DNA of 48,867 nucleotides from NCBI GenBank assembly GCA_020248785.1, contig JADCGX010000112.1:1-48867 (forward strand), read 5' to 3'. Below the pieces are notes generated by a model. That model made no database searches. It saw only the letters and a program-made list of their open reading frames with translations, and was not told where the DNA came from. The position numbers and the translations under genes are program-made. This document shows, piece after piece, positions 23,323 through 31,836 of this stretch. Source of the stretch: Burkholderiales bacterium (lineage in GTDB: Bacteria; Pseudomonadota; Gammaproteobacteria; Burkholderiales; Burkholderiaceae_F). Each line of letters opens with the position of its first letter. Within the stretch, counting starts at the first letter, position 1.

Positions 23323-24012
23323 CTACAACACTTCCGACTCGGTGATCACAAGATCCAGCCGCACATCGTGCGGCTGCGGGCCAACGGAGCGCAGGCGGCC
23401 GCAGTCGAAGGCGACGCCCACCGTCACGGGGCGCACCTTGAGCGCCGCCAGCGTGCGGTCGTAGTAGCCGCCGCCATAGCCCAGGCGATAGCGCTGCCTG
23501 TCGACACCCAGGCAGGGGATCAACAGAACCTGCGGCTGCACGAGCGCAGTGTCCTGCGGCACCGGAATGCCGTAGGTGCCGAGCGTCATGTTGGTGTCAG
23601 GCCGCCAGGCGCGGAACTCGAGCAGCGAGCCGTTGACCAACGGCAGCGCCAGGGTGCGGCTCGCATCCGCGGCCAACCACGCGGTCACGGCGCGCGTGAC
23701 ATCCGGCTCGCCGCGGATCGGCGAGTAGAACGCCAGACGGCTCACGGGGATGGTTTTCAGCCAGCGCGCCACACGATTGACGAGCACCGTTTCGCGCTTG
23801 TCGCGCTCGACGATGTTGGCGCGCAAGTCGAGTAAACGCTCGCGGGCGTCCGCCCGTTGCCCCAGTTCGCCGAACTCAACGGGCCCGTTGCCCGCTGGCG
23901 CCGTGAGCAGAGTCTGGCTCGAAGGCGCGATGGTGACGCGCCCGCAGCCGGTGGGTGTTCCCAGCGTGGCGGTGCGATCGGAGCTGCCCTTGTCCCGGTC
24001 ATTCTGACCCAT
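23323..24012 (-). CDS. 5-formyltetrahydrofolate cyclo-ligase
   Basis: It converts 5-formyl-THF to 5,10-methenyl-THF with ATP, returning a storage folate to one-carbon metabolism. The family signature RYRLGYGGGYYDRTLA is near the C-terminus, and SRLAFYSPIRGEPDV lies in the N-terminal half. At 229 residues from the ATG at 24012 it is about 30 longer than usual, with an extra low-complexity leader, so a later start is possible. It is divergent from the transglycosylase gene, with only 34 nt between the chosen starts. Confidence 0.85.
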   Translation of the reverse strand: MGQNDRDKGSSDRTATLGTPTGCGRVTIAPSSQTLLTAPAGNGPVEFGELGQRADARERLLDLRANIVERDKRETVLVNRVARWLKTIPVSRLAFYSPIRGEPDVTRAVTAWLAADASRTLALPLVNGSLLEFRAWRPDTNMTLGTYGIPVPQDTALVQPQVLLIPCLGVDRQRYRLGYGGGYYDRTLAALKVRPVTVGVAFDCGRLRSVGPQPHDVRLDLVITESEVL

Positions 24013-24046
24013 TGTTTCTTGTATGTGTCGTGCTAGCCTCGACCCG

Positions 24047-26086
24047 ATGTTGTCGCGCGTTGCAGTCTTGGTCAATCGCAGCCTCACGGCATTTGTCATT
24101 GTTGGTACAGCCTTTCTCGGGGGCTGGACAGCGCTTCCCGCGGACGCGCGCCCCGCTCGTTCAACGAGCACGCCGGCGCCGCAGACCGCCGATGACCTCT
24201 TCCTTGCGGCCCGCGCCGCATTTCGTGCTGGCGACCGCGAACGGCTCGCCGCCCTGGCGCCGCGCTTGAAGGACCACCCGCTCGCGGTTTGGGTCGAGTA
24301 CTGGCAACTGCAAATGCGACTGCGGCGCGACGAGCCGCTGCGCGTGGATGCGGGGGTGCAGGCTTTCTTGGCCAAGTACCCCGATACTTATCTGGCCGAT
24401 CGACTGCGCATGGAGTGGCTGCTCGCGCTCGGTCTGCGCGGAGATCTCGAGGCCTTTGCGCGCGAACACCCTGCGCTGGTGTGGCAGCACGATGACTGGC
24501 AGGTGCGCTGCTACGCCGCCCTCCTCAAGTACCAGCGCAACCGCAACGACGAGGTCGCGCGCGAGGCGCGCCAGATCCTCGCCTCCAATCGCGAGTCCGG
24601 CGGCGACGGCTGCATGCAACTGACCGAGGCGCTGTTCGCCGACGGCCGCCTGTCGCCCTGGGAGCGCGTGCGCGGTTTAGTCGAACAGAACCAGTTCGGC
24701 ACCGCGAAGCGGCTGGCCGCGCAGGTGCCCAATGCCGACCTCGGACAGGTCGCGCAGGCGATCGACAAGCCGGCCGCCTTCCTGGCGCTGCACGAGCGGC
24801 GGCTCACGCAGCTGCAGCGTGAGCTGGCGATTGTCGCGATCGTGCGCCTGGCGCGCGAGAACATTGATCAGGCCGAGCGCTTCGCTGGCGCGCTCAACAT
24901 TCATCTGACGCCCGAGCAGCGCGGCATCGTGTGGGGCCGTATCGGCCATATGGCCGCCATCAAGCACGACCCGCAGGCGCTGGAGTACTACCGTCGCGGC
25001 GGCAGCCATGTCGGGGTGGGGGTGGATGCCGCTCGCGCCGACGAGGTGCTCGAGTGGCAGGTGCGCGCCGCACTGCGCGGCGACGCACGCGGGCCCGACT
25101 GGAAAATGGTGCGGCAGACAATCGAGCGCATGCGGCCCGAGCAGCAGCGCGACCCGGCCTGGATCTACTGGCGCGCGCGCGCGCTGCAAACCGAAGGGCG
25201 CCACGACGACGCCAACGCGGCGTTCAAGAGCATTGCCGGGCGCTTCGAGTTCTATGGCAAGCTGGCCGCCGAGGAACTTGGCCAGGCGATCGTGATCCCG
25301 CCGCGCGCCGCGCCAGCCGCTTCGGAGATGGTCAAGGCCTTCGGTGGCAACGACGGCCTGAACCGGGCGCTCAAGCTGATCGACCTGGGCCTGCGCGCCG
25401 AGGGCGTGCGCGAGTGGGGCTGGCAGATGCGCAACCGCAGCGACCGCGAGCTGCTGGCCATCGCGGAGGTCGCCCGTAGCCGCAACGCACTCGATCGCAT
25501 GATCAACACCTCGGACCGCACCCGCGAGGAGTTCGACTTCGAACAGCGTTTTCCCTCGCCGCACCGCGAGGCGCTGACGCGCCACGCGCAGGCCGTCGGA
25601 CTGGACGAGACATGGGTGTATGGCTTGATCCGCCAGGAGTCGCGCTTTATCCAGGATGCGCGCTCCTCGGCCGGCGCGCAGGGCCTGATGCAGCTGATGC
25701 CGGCGACCGCGCGCTATGTCGCACGTCGTGTCGGCATGACCGATTTCTCGCCGGGCCGCATCAACGATCTCGATGTGAACCTGCGGCTGGGCACCAGCTA
25801 CCTGCGCTTCGTGCTCGACGATCTCGATGGGCATCCGGCGCTCGCGTCGGCCGCCTACAACGCCGGGCCCGGGCGGCCGCGCCAGTGGCGTGCATCGCTA
25901 CCGCGGCCGGTGGAAGGCGCGATCTTCGCGGAGACCATTCCGTTCAACGAGACGCGCGACTACGTGAAGAGGGTGATGTCCAACAGCGTGTACTACGCCG
26001 CGCTGTTCGAGAACAAGGCGCAGTCGCTGAAGGCGCGCATGGGCGTCATCGCGCCCAAGGCCGCGGGCAGCACCGAGCTGCCCTAG
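24047..26086 (+). CDS. slt: Soluble lytic murein transglycosylase (Slt70 type)
   Basis: The 679-residue periplasmic enzyme cleaves the MurNAc-GlcNAc bond, forming 1,6-anhydromuropeptides. A signal peptide (VNRSLTAFVIVGTAFLGG) is followed by a long alpha-helical superhelix (U and L domains) to about residue 480. The C-terminal SLT domain then has the catalytic Glu in GLIRQESRF, AGAQGLMQLMPATA and AYNAGPGRPRQWR. The ATG at 24047 is preferred over one at 24023, which would leave only 10 nt to the divergent gene and add charge before the signal peptide. The -35/-10 region must overlap the start of the cyclo-ligase gene. Confidence 0.9.
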   Translation: MLSRVAVLVNRSLTAFVIVGTAFLGGWTALPADARPARSTSTPAPQTADDLFLAARAAFRAGDRERLAALAPRLKDHPLAVWVEYWQLQMRLRRDEPLRVDAGVQAFLAKYPDTYLADRLRMEWLLALGLRGDLEAFAREHPALVWQHDDWQVRCYAALLKYQRNRNDEVAREARQILASNRESGGDGCMQLTEALFADGRLSPWERVRGLVEQNQFGTAKRLAAQVPNADLGQVAQAIDKPAAFLALHERRLTQLQRELAIVAIVRLARENIDQAERFAGALNIHLTPEQRGIVWGRIGHMAAIKHDPQALEYYRRGGSHVGVGVDAARADEVLEWQVRAALRGDARGPDWKMVRQTIERMRPEQQRDPAWIYWRARALQTEGRHDDANAAFKSIAGRFEFYGKLAAEELGQAIVIPPRAAPAASEMVKAFGGNDGLNRALKLIDLGLRAEGVREWGWQMRNRSDRELLAIAEVARSRNALDRMINTSDRTREEFDFEQRFPSPHREALTRHAQAVGLDETWVYGLIRQESRFIQDARSSAGAQGLMQLMPATARYVARRVGMTDFSPGRINDLDVNLRLGTSYLRFVLDDLDGHPALASAAYNAGPGRPRQWRASLPRPVEGAIFAETIPFNETRDYVKRVMSNSVYYAALFENKAQSLKARMGVIAPKAAGSTELP

Positions 26087-26520
26087 CCCGTAGGATTCAC
26101 CAGGTTGCCCTCGCAGAGGGGGTGAGCCTCACTCTGTAACTGTGGGGGTGAAGTCCAGGTTTGGACAGAACCACTTTGGTCCATCGGAGCGAAGCGCAAC
26201 TCCCGTGTTCCGGATGAAGTATCCGGGCCAGCGCGACATCGGCGCCGCGCGGCAGCAACGCGCCGCGCCACCACCGGCGTTGGACCTTGCCTGTGATCGT
26301 CCCCAAGCTGTTTGCTGACTTCGGGCTGACGCCGCGCCGGCGCCAGCGCGCTACGGCCTCGATCCCTGACCAAGATCAACTGTCGCGCCGCGGCGCGTAA
26401 GTCTCGGGACAGCTAGCGCTCCTAAGGTCGGCGGCACTCCAACGGCCCGCAGAAGGCCGTGCTTGCAGCTCCGTACTGCCGGCGCAGTACGGCGACGACA
26501 CACCACCTTGGGAGGGACAG
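26087..26520. other. Intergenic region upstream of yjcH-actP
   Basis: About 430 bases with no convincing gene. It should contain the promoter of the acetate-permease operon. A perfect hairpin close to the first gene is listed separately. Short frames on both strands have no recognisable product. Confidence 0.4.
26471..26492. promoter_or_regulatory. Perfect 9-bp palindrome in the yjcH leader
   Basis: CCGTACTGC (26471-26479) pairs with GCAGTACGG (26484-26492) around the tetraloop CGGC, 28 nt upstream of the yjcH ATG and before its GGGAGGG ribosome-binding site. It could be an operator or a leader hairpin. Confidence 0.55.
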
Positions 26521-26862
26521 ATGTCCGCCACGTATGCCGATCGGCCGGCCATGAACTGGGCCGCGATCGATGCAGATCCGCGTTTCCAGCGGCTGCACTC
26601 GCGCAAGACCCGTTTCCTGCTCGGCCTGATGCTTTTCTCGGTCGCGTATTACTTCCTGCTGCCCATCGGTGCGGCCTATTTTCCGGAGATCTTCCGGGTC
26701 AAGGTCTGGGGGCCCATCAACGTCGGACTGGTCTTTGCGCTGTCCGAGTTCGTGGTGGCCTGGGCGATTGCCTTTTACTACTCGCACGTGGCCAACCGCG
26801 AGTTCGACGCCATGGCGCGCGAGCTGATCGTCGACGCCGAGAAGATCGGGGGCCGTAAATGA
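26521..26862 (+). CDS. yjcH: DUF485 membrane protein (YjcH family)
   Basis: The 113-residue protein has two transmembrane segments (about 36-57 and 73-95) and the DUF485 pattern: FQRLHSRKTRFLLGLMLFSV near the N-terminus and VFALSEFVVAWAIAFYY in the second segment. YjcH is cotranscribed with the acetate permease in many Proteobacteria; its role in transport is not settled. A strong Shine-Dalgarno (GGGAGGGACAG) precedes the ATG. The stop overlaps actP by ATGA, so the two are coupled. Confidence 0.9.
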   Translation: MSATYADRPAMNWAAIDADPRFQRLHSRKTRFLLGLMLFSVAYYFLLPIGAAYFPEIFRVKVWGPINVGLVFALSEFVVAWAIAFYYSHVANREFDAMARELIVDAEKIGGRK

Positions 26863-28775
26863 GCGCCATCGGCAAACCCAGCATCTACCTTGGTGCGGGT
26901 GCCCTCGCACTGCCGCTGGTCGCATTTCCGGCCCTGGCGCAAAGCGCAGGCGCGGTCGGGTCGCAGTGGCGCTGGCTCACCTTCTCGGTGTTCGCGCTCA
27001 TCATTGGTCTGACGATGTTCGTGACCTACCTCGCGTCCAAGCGGGTGAAATCGGCCTCGGACTTCTACACGGCCGGTGGCGGCGTGTCGGGCCTGCAAAA
27101 CGGCTGGGCGATCGCGGGCGACTATCTAAGCGCTGCGTCGTTCCTGGGCATCGCCGGCCTCATCAGCCTGTATGGCTATGACGGCTTCATGTACTCGGTG
27201 GGCTGGCTGGTCGCCTACATCACCGTGCTGCTGGTGATCGCCGAGCCGTGCCGCAACATCGGCAAGTACACGCTGGCCGACATCCTGGCCTATCGCAATG
27301 ACCCGAAAAAGACCCGCATCGTCGGCGCGATCTCGGTGATCACCGTCTCGACTTTCTACCTGACCGCGCAGATGGTCGGCGGCGGCGTTCTGGTGAAGAC
27401 GCTGATCGGCATCGACTACGAGATCTCGGTGATCGTGGTGGGCGTGCTGATGCTCGGCTACGTCCTCTTCGGGGGCATGGTTGCCACCACCTGGGTGCAG
27501 ATCATCAAGGCGATCCTGTTGGTGACGGCCTCGATCATCCTCGTGATGTTCGTGTGGACGCCCTATGGCTTCTCGCTGCCGGCCTTCCTGCAGGCCGCCG
27601 TGGGCGACCCAAAAATCCAGGCGCAGACTGCGGCCCTGTTGGGGGACGCCGCCAAGAACATGAGCCCGGCCGAACTGGGCCAGCGCTTCCTCGAACCCGG
27701 CCTGTACTTCAAGGCGCCGATCGACCAGATCTCGCTCGGCATGGCGCTGGTGTTCGGCACCGCGGGCCTGCCACACATCCTGATGCGCTTTTTCACCGTG
27801 CCCACGGCGCAGGAAGCACGCAAGTCGGTGATCTGGGCCATGGCCATTATCGGCGGCTTCTATGTGCTGACGCTGTTCCTGGGCCTGGGCTCGGCGATGA
27901 ACGTCGGCGCGGCCAACATCCGCGCCGTCGACGCCGGCGGCAACATGGCTGCCCCGCTGCTTGCGCAGTACGTGGGCGGCGGCCCGGACTCGTTCCTCGG
28001 CAACCTGCTGCTTGCGTTCGTGGCTGCGGTGGCGTTTGCCACCATCGTCGCGGTGGTGGCCGGCCTGGTGCTGGCCGCGGCCAGCGCGATGGCGCACGAC
28101 CTGTATGTGGGCGTGATCCGCGGCGAGCATGTGACGCCGCAGGAGCAGGTCAAGGCCGCGCGCATCGCCACCCTGGTGGTCGGCGCCTTGGCCATCACGA
28201 TCGGCATCGCTGCCAAGGGCCAGAACGTGGCGCACCTGGTGGCACTAGCCTTTGCCGTGGCCGCCTCGGCCAACTTCCCCTGCGTGCTGCTGACGCTGTA
28301 TTGGAAGCGTTGCAACACCGGCGGCATCGTGGCCGGCATGGTCGTGGGCACGCTCACCGCCATCGGCCTGGTGCTGGTGTCGCCCAACATGACCTATCCG
28401 AAGGCGGTCAAAGCGGCCGCGCAGAAGGTGGTCGACGGCGCACCCGCCCGCATGGCGACGATCAACGAGGCGCTCGCATCGGGCGATGCGGCGCGTGTGG
28501 CCAAGGCGGAGAGGGACAAGACCGCGCTGACGGCGGCGCTGGGCAAGGCCGAAGGCGACCTGAAGCGCCTGGCCGACCAGAACACCAGCCTGGTGGGCCT
28601 GGAGGCGCCGCTGTTCTCGCTGCGCAACCCGGGGCTCATTTCGATCCCGCTCGGTTTCCTCGCGGTGATCCTGGGCTCGCTGCTGTATCGCGACAAGCGG
28701 GCGGAGGAAATGTGGGAGGAGTTGTACGTGCGCCAGAACACTGGGATTCTTGCCGCGAAGGCTCACGCGCATTGA
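26859..28775 (+). CDS. actP: Cation/acetate symporter
   Basis: The 638-residue sodium:solute symporter family protein imports acetate and related short carboxylates. An N-terminal signal-like segment (ALPLVAFPALAQ) precedes about 13 transmembrane helices. Family motifs include ASDFYTAGGGVSGLQNGWAI, DYLSAASFLGIAGL and FGTAGLPHILMRFFTVP. Between the last two helices there is an extra charged insert (about residues 520-585, ARMATINEALASGDAARVAK and on) that looks coiled-coil. A C-terminal helix and a charged tail follow. It is downstream of and coupled to yjcH; a CNB/CBS protein and an exonuclease gene follow after a terminator-like hairpin. Confidence 0.92.
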   Translation: MSAIGKPSIYLGAGALALPLVAFPALAQSAGAVGSQWRWLTFSVFALIIGLTMFVTYLASKRVKSASDFYTAGGGVSGLQNGWAIAGDYLSAASFLGIAGLISLYGYDGFMYSVGWLVAYITVLLVIAEPCRNIGKYTLADILAYRNDPKKTRIVGAISVITVSTFYLTAQMVGGGVLVKTLIGIDYEISVIVVGVLMLGYVLFGGMVATTWVQIIKAILLVTASIILVMFVWTPYGFSLPAFLQAAVGDPKIQAQTAALLGDAAKNMSPAELGQRFLEPGLYFKAPIDQISLGMALVFGTAGLPHILMRFFTVPTAQEARKSVIWAMAIIGGFYVLTLFLGLGSAMNVGAANIRAVDAGGNMAAPLLAQYVGGGPDSFLGNLLLAFVAAVAFATIVAVVAGLVLAAASAMAHDLYVGVIRGEHVTPQEQVKAARIATLVVGALAITIGIAAKGQNVAHLVALAFAVAASANFPCVLLTLYWKRCNTGGIVAGMVVGTLTAIGLVLVSPNMTYPKAVKAAAQKVVDGAPARMATINEALASGDAARVAKAERDKTALTAALGKAEGDLKRLADQNTSLVGLEAPLFSLRNPGLISIPLGFLAVILGSLLYRDKRAEEMWEELYVRQNTGILAAKAHAH

Positions 28776-28793
28776 CGCTTCGCGTCAATGCGC
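28767..28793. repeat. 12-bp perfect hairpin overlapping the actP stop
   Basis: GCGCATTGACGC (28767-28778) and GCGTCAATGCGC (28782-28793) flank the loop TTC. The actP stop codon lies inside the left arm. No T-tract follows. Confidence 0.75.
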
Positions 28794-28814
28794 GCAAGCG
28801 CGCGCATGACGACG

Positions 28815-28843
28815 CAGAGGGGGCTGCTCCGCTGCCCCCTCTG
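28815..28843. repeat. 10-bp perfect hairpin after actP
   Basis: CAGAGGGGGC (28815-28824) pairs with GCCCCCTCTG (28834-28843) over a 9-nt loop. It is the second of three consecutive hairpins in the actP trailer. Confidence 0.65.
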
Positions 28844-28865
28844 GACTCCCCCATGGAAAGGCTGA

Positions 28866-28900
28866 GGGCCTGACTCGCGTCAAGGCCCGCTTTTCCTTTT
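28866..28900 (+). terminator. Terminator-like hairpin after actP
   Basis: GGGCC-TGAC pairs with GTCA-GGCCC with one bulged A, and is followed by GCTTTTCCTTTT. This fits an intrinsic terminator for yjcH-actP, possibly leaky towards the downstream genes. Confidence 0.65.
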
Positions 28901-28943
28901 GGGCTCTGCTAGCGATTCCCGACTTCATGAGAGCCACAAGACG

Positions 28944-30863
28944 ATGAGCGCACCTGCCGCTCCGCCGCTCGTGCACGAGGCCGTGCGGGAGTTCTTTGCC
29001 AAGCACTCGCCGTTTTCTTCGCTCGATGAGGCGGCGCTGGACTTTGTCATTCCTCGGTTGAAGCTGGCGTACTTCGCCAAGGACGCGATCGTGGTGGATC
29101 ACGATTCGCAGTTCCCGCCGCTGCACATCGTCCAAAGCGGCCACGTCGCCAGCCAAGCGGCGGGACTGGACGCGTTGCCGGACCGGGTACTCGGGCCAGG
29201 CGAATGCTTTCCGGTGGGCGCGCTGTCGGCGGGCGGGCAGCCCACGCGCAGCTATCGCGCGGTCGATGACGTGTTTGCCTATCAGTTGGGCGTGGATGAC
29301 TTTCGCGCGCTGCGCGCGATGTCGGCGCCATTTGCCGCCTACTGCGCCGAGGCGGTCACCGTGCTCGCGCAGCAGTCGCTGGCCGAGCTGCAACGTCACT
29401 ATGCCCAGGTCGCGGCCGACCAGCATTCGCTGACGCGACCGCTGGCCGAGCTGGTGCCGGCCGCTCCGGTCACCTGTGCGCCGGACACTTCGCTGCGGGT
29501 CGCGCTGCAGTCGATGCAGGACAACGCGGTGCGCTCGATCATCGTGGTCAACGCGGTCTGCGAGCCGCTGGGTGTATTCACGCTGAACGACCTGCGCGAC
29601 CGCGTGGTCCTCCACGATCTGCCACTGGACAGAACGTCGGTGGCGCAGGTGATGACGCCCGAACCGATCACCTTGCCTGCCCACGCCACCGCGGCCGAGG
29701 CGATGCAGAGCATGGCCGCCGGCGGCTTTCACCAGGTGATCGTCACCGACCACGGGCGGGTGCTCGGCACCGTGTTCGAGCAAGATCTCTTTGCCCTGCA
29801 GCGCGTGAGCCTGAGGCAGATCCATCACGCGATCCGCTCGGCGCGCGGCGTGCCCTCGCTCAAGCACGTGGCCGGCGACATCCGCAACCTCGCGCGCAAC
29901 CTGCTGGCGCAGGGCGTCAGTGCCGAGGCGCTCACGCGCACCATCGTCGCGCTCAACGATGCGCTGACGCGCCAGGTGCTCACGCTCACGCTGCGCGAGC
30001 ATCCGCTCGACGGCATCGACTGGTGCTGGATCGCGCTGGGCAGCGAAGGGCGCGGCGAGCAGACGCTGTCCACCGACCAGGACAACGCCATCGTCTTCCG
30101 CGCCCCCGCCGACGGCGGCCCGCGCGACGTGGAGGTCACGCGCCGTGCGCTGCTCGCCTACGCGCGCGACATCAATGGCGCGCTCGATGCCCTCGGCTTC
30201 CCGCCGTGCAAGGGCGGCATCATGGCAGGCAATCCCGAGTGCTGCCTGAGTGAGGCCGAGTGGCGCGCGCGCTTCCTGCACTGGCTCACCGAGCCCACGC
30301 CGCAGGCGCTGCTGCAGGCGAACATCTTCTTCGACCTGCGGCCGATCTATGGCGATGCCGCGCTGGCCGAGGCGCTGCAGTCCTGGCTGCTCGCGCACAC
30401 GCACGACAACCAGCTGTTCTTGCGCCTGCTCATGGCCAACGCGCTGCAGACCGAGCCGCCGCTGGGGCTGATCCGCAGCTTCTCCGTCGATGACGAGCCG
30501 GGCCGCGCCGGCACCATCGACCTGAAGACGCGCGGCACGCGCATTTTCGTCGACGCTGCCCGCGCCTCCGCGCTCGCGCTCGGCGATCGCTCGGTCAACA
30601 CCGCGGACCGCATCCGCGTGGCCGGCACGCACTTCGGCGCCGAGCCACGCCACGTAAAGGCCACCGTCGAGGCCTTTCACTACCTGCAGATGATGCGGCT
30701 GCGCACGCAGGAGCGGCAGGTCGGCGACAACGCGACGATGGGCGCCAACCGCATCGATCCCTACGCGCTGAACGAGATCGAACAGCGCATGCTCAAGGAA
30801 GCGCTGCGCCAGGCGCGCAAGCTGCAACAGCGCGTGCAGGACAGTTTCTCCTTCGCACGCTAG
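28944..30863 (+). CDS. Cyclic-nucleotide-binding-like / CBS / DUF294 nucleotidyltransferase-like signalling protein
   Basis: The 639-residue multidomain protein has an N-terminal cNMP-binding-like domain (about 20-140, LHIVQSGHV). A CBS-domain pair follows (about 155-290, MQDNAVRSIIVVNA, VMTPEPITLPAHATAAEAMQ). A DUF294 nucleotidyltransferase-like domain then has GSEGRGEQTLSTDQDNAIVF, where the GS and the DxD-like carboxylates of the GlnD superfamily are kept. A C-terminal DUF294_C domain completes it. CBS domains often bind adenine nucleotides, so an energy- or acetate-sensing role is plausible but unproven. The ATG at 28944 was preferred over an in-frame start at 28899 that falls in the terminator tail. 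It lies between actP and a DnaQ-like exonuclease gene, a conserved trio in Proteobacteria. Confidence 0.87.
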   Translation: MSAPAAPPLVHEAVREFFAKHSPFSSLDEAALDFVIPRLKLAYFAKDAIVVDHDSQFPPLHIVQSGHVASQAAGLDALPDRVLGPGECFPVGALSAGGQPTRSYRAVDDVFAYQLGVDDFRALRAMSAPFAAYCAEAVTVLAQQSLAELQRHYAQVAADQHSLTRPLAELVPAAPVTCAPDTSLRVALQSMQDNAVRSIIVVNAVCEPLGVFTLNDLRDRVVLHDLPLDRTSVAQVMTPEPITLPAHATAAEAMQSMAAGGFHQVIVTDHGRVLGTVFEQDLFALQRVSLRQIHHAIRSARGVPSLKHVAGDIRNLARNLLAQGVSAEALTRTIVALNDALTRQVLTLTLREHPLDGIDWCWIALGSEGRGEQTLSTDQDNAIVFRAPADGGPRDVEVTRRALLAYARDINGALDALGFPPCKGGIMAGNPECCLSEAEWRARFLHWLTEPTPQALLQANIFFDLRPIYGDAALAEALQSWLLAHTHDNQLFLRLLMANALQTEPPLGLIRSFSVDDEPGRAGTIDLKTRGTRIFVDAARASALALGDRSVNTADRIRVAGTHFGAEPRHVKATVEAFHYLQMMRLRTQERQVGDNATMGANRIDPYALNEIEQRMLKEALRQARKLQQRVQDSFSFAR

Positions 30864-30877
30864 GGCCGGCCTTGGGC

Positions 30878-31594
30878 GTGCTTGCATCCGTCGGCGCGCT
30901 CTGGCGTCGCCGTAGCGGTCCGACGATCGACGAACGCCTCACGCCGACGCAACGTGACCGCCTGCAGCGCCTGACCGAGCTCACGCCTCCGCCGCTGGAC
31001 CTGGCGCACGCGGCCACGCGCTACGTGACCGTCGATGTCGAGACAACCGGGCTCGACATGCGCCATGACCGACTGCTGTCCATTGGGGCCGCGGCCGTGC
31101 AGGGCGAGCGCATCGAACTCGCGCAGTGCTTTCGTGTGGTGTTGCGCCAGCCGGAAAGCTCGAGCACCGCCAACATCCTGGTGCACCGCATCGGCGGGCA
31201 GCGCCAGCTGCGGGGCATGGAGCCCATTGATGCGCTGCTCGACTTTCTCGAATTCACCGCGGGCGCGCCACTGGTGGCTTATCGCGCCGAGTTCGACCGC
31301 AGCATGCTCGACCGTGCGCTGCAAGAGCACCTGGGCATCGGGACTCAGTCACTGTGGATCGACCTGGCGGAGTTGCTGCCCGCGCTGTATCCGTCCAACG
31401 AGTGCCGCACCATGGACGACTGGCTGCAGCGCTTCTCGATCCGCCTGCCGCAACGACACGACGCGCTGGCTGACGCGCTGGCCACTGCGCAGATGCTGCT
31501 GGTCGTGCTGCAAATGGCGCGCAGCTTCGACATGGTCACCCCGCGGCGGCTCGATCAGATGCAACGCGCACAACGCTGGCTGGGCAAGAGATAA
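30878..31594 (+). CDS. DnaQ-like 3'-5' exonuclease (DNA polymerase III epsilon-related)
   Basis: The protein of about 238 residues has the DEDDh exonuclease motifs: VDVETTGL (ExoI Asp-Glu), VAYRAEFDRSML (ExoII) and RHDALADALATA (ExoIII His and Asp). It is too short for full-length polymerase fidelity subunits with clamp-binding tails and is not dnaQ itself. The family is repeatedly found next to the CBS/DUF294 gene downstream of actP. Either TTG at 30872 or GTG at 30878 could be the start; GTG is preferred. Only 14 nt separate it from the upstream stop, so the two are cotranscribed. The substrate is unknown. Confidence 0.87.
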   Translation: MLASVGALWRRRSGPTIDERLTPTQRDRLQRLTELTPPPLDLAHAATRYVTVDVETTGLDMRHDRLLSIGAAAVQGERIELAQCFRVVLRQPESSSTANILVHRIGGQRQLRGMEPIDALLDFLEFTAGAPLVAYRAEFDRSMLDRALQEHLGIGTQSLWIDLAELLPALYPSNECRTMDDWLQRFSIRLPQRHDALADALATAQMLLVVLQMARSFDMVTPRRLDQMQRAQRWLGKR

Positions 31595-31691
31595 GGAACG
31601 AAGGAACGAGGAGCTGCGGCTGGCTCCTCGTGCCCCTCTCGGCCGGCGCGCACAGCGCGCCCCTGGCTGTCGCTCGGACCTGATGAAACGG

Positions 31692-31725
31692 TTCAACTTC
31701 GCTGGCGGAGCCAGACGAAGTTGAA
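31692..31725. repeat. Palindromic intergenic element, copy 4 (core CTGGC-GGA-GCCAG)
   Basis: TTCAACTTCG (31692-31701) pairs perfectly with CGAAGTTGAA (31716-31725) around CTGGC-GGA-GCCAG plus one unpaired A. Compared with copy 2, the outer pair C-G is changed to T-A on both arms, a compensatory change. It lies between the convergent exonuclease gene and the hemerythrin remnant. Confidence 0.8.
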
Positions 31726-31729
31726 ATGG

Positions 31730-31759
31730 GCGTCTGCTCCAGCGTTGCTTCGCAGACGC
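31730..31759. repeat. 8-bp perfect hairpin adjoining copy 4
   Basis: GCGTCTGC (31730-31737) pairs with GCAGACGC (31752-31759) across a 14-nt loop. The loop-proximal string GCGTTGCTTCG recurs inverted near 23163-23173 in the lysR-cyclo-ligase gap. Confidence 0.55.
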
Positions 31760-31836
31760 GACAGAAAAACGCGCGCGACCTGTGAGCGGGCCACGCCCTT
31801 CACTTTGCTCGATCATCCTGCCCAGAGCTCGAGTTT

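Noticed and set aside
26083-26379. A possible transposase remnant between slt and yjcH
   Set aside because: No terminal inverted repeats, no catalytic motif and no family match could be recognised in any frame.
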